Below are positions 35,501-47,500 of a stretch of 64,000 nucleotides of DNA, piece after piece. The position numbers and the translations under genes are program-made. Below the pieces are notes generated by a model. That model was not told the DNA's origin. It searched no databases and saw only the letters and a list, made by a program, of their open reading frames with translations. Source of the DNA: Myotis daubentonii (lineage: Eukaryota; Chordata; Mammalia; Chiroptera; Vespertilionidae); contig NC_081840.1 of the NCBI RefSeq assembly GCF_963259705.1, positions 3,151,562-3,215,561 on the forward strand. Direction: 5' to 3'. Every line of letters begins with the position of its first letter. Position 1 is the stretch's first letter.

Positions 35501-38500
35501 GGGGAAAAAAGATAAAGTCAATATCTAAAACACTAACCTTAAATATACGCACTTGATCACTATATATGTTAGTTGTATCGTTCTTTCTGACATAAATATT
35601 ATCAAAGTCACATGCAGCTTCTAACTTATAAATGTCATGTCACATTTTTTAAAAACTCGGTGCCAGAAATATTTAAATGGTGTAAAGAATGGGATTAAAT
35701 CATCTGCTCAAATTAATTCTGAATTTTTTTAATAGATGTCCAAATTCACAAGTTTTAAATTATGAAAATGAAGTATACCAGGTATTATGGGAAGTTTACA
35801 TATCTACTTTAAAAATTAAACTAACAATCTCGAGAATTATTTCCTCCCTAAAAATGAAATAGAGTAGTGAATAGAAAAGGTGGGACAAGCCCTACCTAGC
35901 CAGTTTGGCTCAGTGGATAGAGCGTTGGCCTGTGGACCAAAGGGTCCTGGGTTCGATTCTGGTCAAGGGCACAAAACTTTGGTTGTAGGCTTCTCCCCAG
36001 CTTAGGCCCTACCAGGGCTTGTGCAGGAGACAATCAATCAATGTGCTTCTCTCACACAATATTTCTCTCTGGCCGAAACCGGTTTGGCTCAGTGGATGGA
36101 GCATTGGCCTGCGGACTGAAGGGTCCCAGGTTCGATTCCGGTCAAGGGCATGTACCTGGGTTGCGGGCACGTCCCTGGTGGGGGATGTGCGGGAGGCGGC
36201 TGATCGATGTTTCTCTCTCATCGATGTTTCTGACTCTCTATCTCTCTCCCTTCCTCTCTGTAAAAAATCAATAAAAATATATTTTAAAAAAAAATATTTC
36301 TCTCTGTCTTTCCCTCTCTCTCCCATTCTCTCTAAAAATCAGTGGGAAAATATCCTTGGGTGAGGATTAACAAAAAAGAAAGAAAAGGAAAGGTGGGACG
36401 AATCATCTGAGAAAAAACTGAAAACGGGGGGAAGGGACATGACTATTAGTAAAACAATGCTGATTTTAACAAAAAATTGAGAATCTAATCAAAGGGTTTA
36501 GATAAAACAGTCAGGATGTTTTGAACAGCTGCATTTAGTGTACAAAGAAGTTCACACAGGTACCTGAGCGTAGAAGACGATTTATCCAAGGCAACACTAC
36601 TTGAAATGCTGAATGTTTCAACAGTAAGAAGAGATCGGATTGGCAAGTGAAGAGGCCTACCACCAAAAAGAAATTTCAGAACCTCAGTCTGCTGCGACAA
36701 CAGAAACTCCTCTTAAAGAGCATTTTGAGGGGAAAAAAAGAGCATTTTGAAACTTAATTCTACTGAATTATGCATTTTCCCCCAAACTTAGTACATATTT
36801 TAAGTACAATTTTATTTTGCCCCATTTATGAACTAACCTATAATCAAGCGCACAGCTCCAGAGATGAACATGAAACGCTGTAAGCGAAGTCGGAGGGTTA
36901 TATCCCAGGACAGGCTCATCAGCAATGTTCAGGAAGTATAAAATCTGTATCACAAAAATACAAAATTCCCTGCTTTAGAAGAAAAAAATTCAAAACTAGA
37001 TTTGAAATAAAAAGGCCCATCCAACAACAGCAATGCTACAGAAATCTTAGGAAAATCATCTTATGAAACTGATAAAGTATGTATAAATTGCTTTCACATT
37101 ATTTTGTTTGGAAGAGGTCTTGAAAAAAATTTTGTTTTCCTAAACACTGCTTAAAACTGTCCCATCTGGTTTTCTAAATAATCCATTGCTACGAGAAGTT
37201 CTTTATCCTTAACTTATACCTTCATTTACAGCTGAATCTGAAAACCAGTCCTTCTCACTAACATCTTTTCTCAAATATTTCTAATCTAAGAAAACAAGGA
37301 GGTGAGGCTAAATCTCTCCCTTATAGCCAGTTCGGTGCTCATACTAACCATTTCTCTACCCCGACTTTACAGATGTAGATAAACAGATATAGATATACAT
37401 ATTCTAAATAATATCTCCTCATGTTTCTATACATAGATAGGTAGACTATCTTATTTCCTATATGCTTTTATTAAAAAAGTCTTCTAAAAAACATTCAAGT
37501 TTTAAATAATTTATCATTTTCCCAGCACACAAAAAAGTTCCCCTTTCTAAAAAAAAATGAACAAGAATCAGTACACTATTTTTTATCCTCACATAGAGTT
37601 AACTTCTCACCCAAAGTTTCCTGTGAAAAAATAATCAACTATATTTCATTAAGCATATACAATTATTAAACTGGAAATTAATTACAGAAATTCTTATAAA
37701 TGCCTCAAGCCATGTTATTGACTTAGAGAATAATTCTAAAATAATGGCACTTAAAGGACACATGGTTATACGTGCAAATCAACACATCCTTTATTGCTCC
37801 ATGTGCCAGGTGCTCTACAGGTCCTGGGATGCAGGATCCCTTCCCTTTAATGGCATAAAGGATAACTCTGTTTGAAATGTTTAGGGACCAAACTCTGAGG
37901 TAAAAGATCAATCACATTCTGGAGTGCTGACAATGTTCTCTTTCCCAACCTAAGTGTTTGCTTCGTGATAATTCACTGAGCTGAACATTTGTGGTTTGTG
38001 AAATTTTCGGTACGCATATGCCAATCAACACTAATAAAAGAGAAAAATGGTAATTGGTGTACGAGCTACCCTTTTCATTGGCTAATCAGGGCTATATGCA
38101 AATTAACTGCCAACTAAGATTGGCAGTTAACTGCCAACAAGATGGCGGTTAATTTGCATATGTAGGCACAATGTAGGGAGGCGAAAGGGAAAGCAGGAAG
38201 AAGCCCCCTGCCACTGACAGTGATCGGAAACCCAGGGGGGAGCTAAGAGCTGGGGGGCAGGGCAAAGGCGGCCCTGGGGCCGCCTTTGCCCTGCCCCCCA
38301 GCCATGATCGGAGAATCAGGTGCCTTTTCCGCCCTGGCCAGTGATAGCAGGAAGTAGGGGTGGAGCCAGCGATGGGAGCTGGGCACGGTCGAAGCTGGCA
38401 GTCCCAGGAGCTAGGGGTCCCTTGCCTGGGCCTAAAGCGAAGCCCACGATCGCGGGGCTGCTGCAGCTGTGGGTCCCCGCTGCCCGGGCCGGACGCCTCA

Positions 38501-41500
38501 GCCAGAGGCGTCCTGCAGGGGCAGGGGCGGAGCCCACACGATCGCGGAGGCCCCCCACTGCCACTGCAGGTCCCCGCTGCCCGGGCCGGACGCCTAGGCC
38601 AGAGGCGTCAGGCCTGGGCAAGGGGCCGATCCTGCGATTGGAGGGTGATGGGGGTCAATGCCTGAGGGCTCCCAGTATGTGAGAGGGGGCAGGGTGGGCT
38701 GAGGGACACTCCCCCCCACTCCCCACACCCAGTGCACGAATTTCGTGCACCGGGCCCCTAGTATAAAATAAAAAAGACTGCCTCATACACACAGCTTCTT
38801 ACCTGCTCGTGCCAGCTCAGCCCGGAAGGGAGTACTCTGTGCTGGAGAGTGGCTCCTTTCAGTCCCACAGCAATGAGAAATTCCTAAACAGCAGCACAGA
38901 GAGTTACACTTACCACCTACACACCCTCTAGTTCAAAAATTGAAGTCTTCCCAACAAAATAAATGTGTTGCCTTTTATGCAATCACTTTAGCGAGTGATC
39001 AAACCAATGGCAAGTATTTGGTATAAAAGTATAAAATGCGGACCTTTGTATTGGACTCTGATTTATCAGACAGTATTTTAACAGCAGCAGAGAGCATATT
39101 CAACGCGTCTCCTCCAACACCCTCTGAAGAAGCTCTGCTGAGGCCATTTTCTTCAGAGCAATAAATGGTAGGTTCCAGCCAGTGTGGGCGTGTGGCACTG
39201 GGCAGCCGCACTTCTGTAGGAAGAACCACTCCATCCACTATGCCTACATCCAAAGGGAAGTGAAAACATAACAAAATGATTACTTGAAATTAGCTCATGG
39301 ACTTCTGTAACTGAAAACAAAAGCCATGTACTTCCACTGAATACAACATGATTCTGGTGGCAAAATGAGCAAGAACCGAGTTGGCATTAATGACCCATCC
39401 CTCTATACCAGCCGTGGGCAAACTACGCGGGATCCGGCCCGTTTGAAATGAATAAAACTAAAAGGAAAAAAAAAGACCATACCCTTTTATGTAATGATGT
39501 TTACTTTGAATTTATATTCGTTCACACAAACACTCCATCCATGCTTTTGTTCCGGCCCTCCGGTCCAGTTTAAGAACCCATTGTGACCCTCGAGTCACAA
39601 AGTTTGCCCACCCCTGGTCTATACTAATGTTCATATGCCTGATAGTACCCAACTTCAAAAAAATTAAGCTTTAAAACGCTAGGATAATTAAATTTAAATG
39701 GGAAAAATCTGGTAAACGTTAAGAATGTACAAGTGCCCTAGCTGGTTTGGCTCAGTGAATAGAGCGTTGGCCTGCAGACTGAAGGGGCCTGGGTTAGATT
39801 CCGGTCAAGGGCATATGCCTGGGTTGTGGGCTCAATCCCCAGTAGGGGGCATGCAGGAGGCAACTGATCAATGATTCTCTCTCATCGTTGATGTTTCTAT
39901 ATCTCTCTCCCTCTCCCTTCCTCTTTGAAATCAATAAAAATATATATATTTTAAAAAATGTATAAGTATCTCATGTCTATTTACAAGGGAACACAGGAAA
40001 TGTGCTCAAAGAATGGTAAATTCTGTGTCTGTTACCAAAAGGAAATACTGCTTGAGAATAAAGAATGCAAAATCCCATCAACTGCCCTAACCCATTTGGC
40101 TCAGTGGATAGAGCGTCGGCCTGCGGACTGAAAGGTCCCAGGTTCGATTCCGGTCAAGGGCATGTACCCTGGTTGCAGGCACATCCCCAGGGGGAGGTGT
40201 GCAGGAGGCAGCTGGTCGATGTTTCTCTCCCATCGATGTTTCTAACTCTCTATCCCTCTCCCTTCCTCTCTGTAAAAAGTCAATAAAATATATTTAAGAA
40301 AAATCCCATCAACTGATCAAAAATAGATAATAAGATATGGTACATCCACAAAATGGAATATCATTTGGCAATAAAATGAATGCAATACTGATATACCTCG
40401 ATAAACGTTGAAAACATAATACCAGTCACAGTACATGCTAATCATATATTGTATGATTGGTCCATAGATAACATCAGAAATACATCAGGAATAGACCCAT
40501 AGAGACAAAGTAGAGTAGTGGTTGCTCAGTGCGGGGAGATGGGAGGCTTTTGGGGGGGTTCTAGTTAAAGAGTTCAGTTTCCTTTGGGGGTAAGGAAAAT
40601 GTTCTAAAGTTTATTGTGATCATGGTTATACAACTCTTTGAAATATTAAAAACTACTGAAATTTATACTTTCAATGGGTGAATTGCATATGATATGTGAA
40701 TTATATCATATTGCAAAAAAGAACAGTCAACTTCTAATTCACAATAAGTATAACTTTGCCAGTGGAATCAGAACACCCCACAGAAATCATTTCTAATATC
40801 AGAGTTGTGTTCTCAATAGATTTTCATTATTAAACAAAATTTGAAGATGTCTAAACAGAAATGAAACACACACATATTAACATTTGTCCTACCTTTGTGG
40901 TACAGACTGAAGGTGCTGGAATGAAGGCAGATGTAGTGCTTGTCATCGAAACCTTCATATTTTGTCACACAAAATAACGTGCCACTACTGAACTCTAACC
41001 AGAATTCACCATGCTTGTTTTCCAAAAGATCTCCATTCTCTTGCTAATAAAAAGATGGGAAAACACAGATGTCATTATTTAATGCAGAAGCCCTGGGAGA
41101 GAATCTCTCAGGTTGCAGCCAAGTGGCCTGACTCTTAAGCCACCTGACATGGTGATGTGAAACACTGAACAAGTACATGGGGCCTCTTCTGTCAAAGAGC
41201 CCCTGGACTCCGCCTCCTTCCAATGGACAAATGGCTAGTTATCATCTCGGGAGCAGAACAAGCATGTTTCCCACAAGAAGGTGTAGATAACGTTTGCCTT
41301 CTGAGCTGCACGAAAGGCAGCTTTCCATAGTTGCTGTCATCGTGACCTGCCTCAGAAAGCGGGCTTCTTCAGTGGCTGAAACTACTCCCAGCTCCCTCAA
41401 TTACCGGATGTGTTATCGTGGCAGACTTAAATAAGGTGCACTTGAAGGAACACTTGATATTTGTAAATCTTTACCTTTACGTCTGTAAACACCGACATTA

Positions 41501-44500
41501 ATCCGTGATTAATATTCAGAAGAACGGAGAGAAAACTCTGCGAGTTCTTATTCTGAGAGTCGAGCTTTTTTTTCCTACGGGAACGATAGTTGGGATCAAG
41601 AGTAGAAAAATACTGCAAAGTCTCCTCCTCTGATCCACTTTCCTCATCTGTGAGAAATAAGGGTCACAATCACATGGTTCTGACAGCTTCTTTAAAAAAC
41701 TAGCAACCTGAACATTATCATCAGAAAATTTATTTTACAACCTGTTCCCTTTTACTCAGAATCTGGTCTGACAATAAAAATGTCCATGCTGTGTTTTTTC
41801 ACTTTACCACTGAACTTCAGACAATGCATATACTATCACTATAAAGATATTATCATTAATTAATAACAACATTCTCAATATGCAGAGAGAAGTGGGGAAA
41901 TATAAATTACTAAGATATTATAAAATATAAATGAAAAACATCATCAAAGAAACATTTTTTAATCCATCAACTGAAAACGCTACTACTTTATTGCTAAACT
42001 AGGCAGTGACATCCAAACAAATGTAAGACATATTACCATAGTGAACGGTAGATCTAAATGGACTAAAACTGTCCTTGTTGAAGGTATTGATCAGTTGACT
42101 GGCTACTGACAGCCCAATACCATACGAAATATTTTCAAAAGTCTCCACTGGTGAAGGAGCTGTTGGTTCCCACAGCAGCAAGTCATTGAAGACCCTACAA
42201 AGACAAAGCTGAAAATAAGTACATAATTCCTAGTTCAGCTAAAGGCAACTAAAGAGCAGCCGTTAACAGATCGCATGAATAAGAATTTTCTGGAGAACCA
42301 AGATGGCGGCATAGGTTAACGCCAGAGTTTGCTGCTTTGAACAACTACTTCAAAAGTGAAACCAAAAAACGGAAGGGACATCACCCAGAACCACAGGAAC
42401 GCTGGCTGAGTGGAAGTCCTACAACTAGGAGGAAAGAGAAACGCACACGGACACTCAGAGGAGGCGCAGTGCTGAAGTCAAATTCTGAGGTGCGGAGTGC
42501 GCGGAGCGGGCTGGCGGCGGAGGGCGCGGTTGTTGTTTTCAATCGGGAGGGAGTCGCAGACTCTGAGCTCCAGATCCGGGCGAGTCTTTAGGGACCCAGA
42601 CTCAAACGGGAGAAGCGGGACTGTCTGGCTTCGGTCAGAGCGAGTGCAGCTTTCTCTCCGAGCTTTGCAGCGGGTGCTGGGACTCAGAGAGGCAGAGCCC
42701 CTGGGGACAGGACTGAGAGCCGCCATAACTGCTCTCTCCGGCCCACCCTGTTGATCCTGTGCGACCCGCCCCGCCCAAGCCCTGCACAGAGGCATTTGCC
42801 GGATAGCCTCAGGCAAAGGCTAGATTAGCACCTCCCTAGAGGACAGAAGTTCTCTCACTGCTGACACAGCTGATTCTCATAGCCACTTGGCCTGGAGGTC
42901 AAACCCTCCCTGGAATTAGCTACAACAATCAAGATTTAACTATAAGACTCCGAACAAAGACCACTAGGGGGGTGCACCAAGGAAGCATAACAAAATGCGG
43001 AGACAAAGAAACAGGACAAAATTGTCAAAGGAAGATATAGAGTTCAGAACCACACTTTTAAGGTCTCTCAAGAACTGTTTAGAAGCTGCCGATAAACTTA
43101 ATGAGATCTACATGAAAACTAATAAGACCCTCGATCTTATATTGGGGAACCAACTAGAAATTAAGCATACACGGACTGAAATAACGAATATTATACAGAC
43201 ACCCGACAGCAGACCAGAGGAGCGCAAGAATCAAGTCAATGATTTGAAATGCGAGGAAGCAAAAAACATCCAACCGGAAAAGCAAAATGAAAAAAGAATC
43301 CAAAAATGCGAGGATAGTGTAAGGAGCCTCTGGGACAGCTTCAAGCGTACCAACATCAGAATTATAGGGGTGCCAGAAGATGAGAGAGAGCAAGATATTG
43401 AAAACCTATTTGAAGAAATAATGACAGAAAACTTCCCCCACCTGGTGAAAGAAATGGACTTACAGGTCCAAGAAGCGCGGAGAACCCCAAACAAAAGGAA
43501 TCCAAAGAGGACCACACCAAGACACATCATAATTAAAATGCCAAGAGCAAAAGATAAAGAGAGAATCTTAAAAACAGCAAGAGAAAGAAACTCAGTTACC
43601 TACAAGGGAATACCCATACGACTGTCAGCTGATTTCTCAACAGAAACTTTGCAGGCCAGAAGGGAGTGGCAAGAAATATTCAAAGTGATGAATACCAAGA
43701 ACCTACAACCAAGATTACTTTATCCAGCAAAGCTATCATTCAGAATTGAAGGTCAGATAAAGAGCTTCACAGATAAGGAAAAGCTAAAGGAGTTCATCAC
43801 CACCAAACCAGGATTATATGAAATGCTGAAAGGTATCCTTTAAGAAGAGGAAGAGGAAGAAAAAGGTAAAGATACAAATTATGAACAACAAATATGCATC
43901 TATCAACAAGTGAATCTAAGAATCAAGTGAATAAATAATCTGATGAACAGAATGAACTGTTGATTATAATAGAATCAGGGACATAGAAAGGGAATGGACT
44001 GACTATTCTTGGGGGGGAAAGGGGTGTGGGAGATGTGGGAAGAGACTGGACAAAAATCGTGCACCTATGGATGAGGACAGTGGGTGGGGAGTGAGGGCGG
44101 AGGGTGGGGCGGGAACTGGGAGGAGGGGAGTTATGGGGGGGGGGAAAAAGAGGAACAAATGTAATAATCTGAACAATAAAGATTTAATTTAAAAAAAAAA
44201 AAGAATTTTCTAACTGCTGAAACAGAAATTAGATCTTACAAAAGTTTTTACTTAAATATCAATTATGTTCCTAAACTGGAGAAATAACAGACATGGCTAT
44301 AATTTGTACCATTAGATACCTAATTAGGTGCCGGCCTACTTTTACCTGTGTTACATGCATTAAATTACATACATCTAAATGCACTTTAAAGAAAGTAGTT
44401 AAAATTTTTTTGAGAAAAAACGAGAACAGAAAGAAGACTGTTCATACACGAGAGCACTCTGTGAACTTTAACAGATCATGCATTGCCTCACCTGACCCTC

Positions 44501-47500
44501 CCACCAACCCTGTGGGCAGCCAAGGGAGACTCCTTACTCTCACTCTACACTTGAAGAACCTGCCTCATAAAGGCTAAGTGACCTGCCAGAAAGCAGATTC
44601 ATTGGGAAATCAGGTGAGATAAAGAATGCATGCGGAACAGGGAACAGGGAAAGGAAATCTTTCTAACTAGCAGGCTAACCAAGTCAATACTGGTGACTAA
44701 TGGGGTGACCGATGTCAAGCTAGGCTACTACAAGACCCTACCTTTAAAGAAATATCTGTCACTACTCACATGTCTTTCTGCCCTTACCCTCCCCTCATCA
44801 CCCATGTCTATGTGTCTTCATGCAAACAAAGGCTTCACAGCAGCGGTTCTCAACCTGTGGGTCGCGACCCTTTTGGCAGTCGAACGACCCTTTCACAGGG
44901 GTCGCCTAAGACCATCCTGCATATCAGATATTTACATGACGATTCATCACAGTAGCAACATTACAGTGATGAAGTAGCAACGAAAATAATTTTATGGTTG
45001 GGTCACAACATGAGGAACTGTATTTAAAGGGCCAGAAGGTTGAGAACCGCTGCTTCACAGTGTCCTCTAAGAGGCCTTTTGTTAGATTTGGACCTGTAGC
45101 ATCTCCTTCACACACACGATTCAAACGCAGCCCCTAGAACATGTTACTGTACTTTCTTGTTTCCTGGCAGTAGCCCTCGGAGAGGCCTGTGTCTTGGTCA
45201 TCTTCATCCATGCCCAGCACAGTGGCTCTCACAGAGCAGGCAGTGCTGATGAAGGGACCAGTGTGTGACTCACAGGGAGGGACTGCCAGAGGCAGACTCA
45301 TCGTAAAGCCTAGTGTGAATTCCAAGCAAGGTGCCACGTGATGAGGTAGCCCTGCCCCTTCCTGTGAGAAGCCACTTGTCTAGGAACGTCCCGGGCCGAT
45401 TCCCGAGCTTCTGAAGCCCTAGAGAGTATAAAGCAGGACTAAGCGCTGTGGCTCACCGGGACTGGAGTCCCCACCCACAAGGACCCCTTCTGGAACATCT
45501 CTAGGCGGAAGACACGGGACAGAAGGCAGAACTATGGCTCAGACACACTGAAACTGCCCCACAACTGTGTGGTGTCCATCTGGCTCATGGCTTCTTGGGC
45601 ATATTTATTAAAACAAAAGAGTTTAAATCCAATCTTATCTAAACTCCTATATGTATAAATAATGAAGTGAATTTTCTCAGGAAATGGTCTTCCTTTCCTT
45701 ATTCCCTACAACTATTCTCTTACCGTCATAAAGAGAAACTATTACTTAAAATAAAACCTGGTGTTCACAGTATGTAAATAAAACTTCATGAGATTTTACT
45801 GTTTTTCTTATTTATATTTTGGTGGTGTTTTTAATAACAAGGAAGAAAATATGAGATAGTTAAGGATACTTCACCATGATCCTGTGGCTATGCGCCTGAG
45901 ATATAACAGAAGCTCAATAAATACTTAATAAACCCAGCTAGACTCTTTTATATTCTATTCTAAAGGGCTATTAGCACAGAAAAAATTCTCATGTACCGCA
46001 GACTGACACTATCTTTTTAAAAAGAGCTAGTTGACCAAGGCACTAAATCAGTGATGGCGAACCTATGACAGGCGGGTCAGAGGTGACACGCGAACTCATT
46101 TTTTTGGTTGATTTTTCTTTGTTAAATGGCATTTAAATATATAAAATAAATATCAAAAATATAAGTCTTTGTTTTACTATGGTTGCGAATATCAAAAAAT
46201 TTCTATATGTGACATGGCACCAGAGTTAAGTTAGGGTTTTTCAAAATGCTGACACGCAGAGCTCAAAAGGTTCGCCATCACTGCACTAAATGAACAAACC
46301 AGTATTTTAAATATATGAAGTAAAAATAAAGCTGGTTATAACTCCTGTTCAGAGAAATGTTTTTAAATATTATATATGTTATCTATACATAGACATATAT
46401 ACACATATGTGTGTGAGGGTGTGTGTGTACATTATGGAGACCCTGGCAAATCTTGAATGGGATCTGAGGACTAGATGTTAGCAATGTATACTATATATGT
46501 CCTCGTTTTGGTTGGTGAACTGTGGTTATGAAGATGTCCTTGTATGTGGGAAATATACACTCAAGTGTCAAAGTTGAAGGGGCATTAGGGCAGCAATTTA
46601 CCCTCAAATGGTTCAGGGAAAAGTTTTTTCCTATACTTGCAACTTTTCTGCAAGTTTAAGAATGTTTAACATTTTAAAAAATAATATTTATTTTTAAATT
46701 TATAAATATATACAAAGCCAAATAAGGGGCAAATAATTCACACCCAAGGAACTTCCACGTGTGACTTACATGATCCACAGGGGGGAGGGGCACTTGGTGT
46801 TGACCTAACTCTAGGGCCTGAGAGGCCAAGTGGGCAAAGTAAAAGAGAAGAGAACTCTCCTAAGCAACCCTCATTGAACCCGCTCCCAGATGGACAGGTC
46901 CTCTCGAGCTCCCTGGTTTAAGCAAGTTCTCTGACATGATGACGGATGTCCCACATGCTGACTGCCGGCTGCTGGGACAGACCACTCTCTAGTGCAGCTG
47001 AGAGCTCCTCCCACCAGTTGAGCCCTATGTTTTGTCTCTTCACCACAGGTCAGTGGTGTTTGGCCTCAAGTTTGCTCAACCCAGCTGGATTTATTATTGT
47101 AAGGATAGTTTAAATGTTGTGCTAACTGATGACTTTTGAGTATACAGACTGAGGTGGAAAAACTCTTAAAACCTGGAAGGACTCTGCACTCAAATTGTTT
47201 TGAAACTTTTTTTTTCACTCCACTTCAAAGAAACTGAAACCGAAAATTGTAGACAAAGCCTTCTGGGTACACATTATGCAAAAATTCCAACCAGTGAGTC
47301 ATACTAAAAAATAAGCCTTTTCCTATATTTAAAAAGAAGTGGTAGCAGACACAGCCGACTCTCATTGCCAGTTAGCCTGGAGGTCAAATCACCCCCGGTA
47401 TTGCCATCAACAATCAAGGCTTAACTACAACAAGACTGCACACAAAGACCACTAGGGGGTGTACCAAGAAAGCATAAAAAATGCGGAGACAAAGAAACAG

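Larger units (their letters stand above)
42292..44200 (+). mobile_element. HAL1-like retrotransposon, copy B (apparently full length)
   Basis: About 1.9 kb: a GC-rich 5' region of about 700 bp opening GGAGAACCAAGATGGCGGC, intact ORF1 (42995-43843), a 3' UTR with a purine/G-rich tract, AATAAAGATTTAATT and an A-tail. The 11-bp duplication AAGAATTTTCT flanks it (42281-42291 and 44201-44211). No ORF2 follows ORF1, as in half-L1 (HAL1) elements. Antisense to ATG2B, 97 bp from exon 12. Confidence 0.9.
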
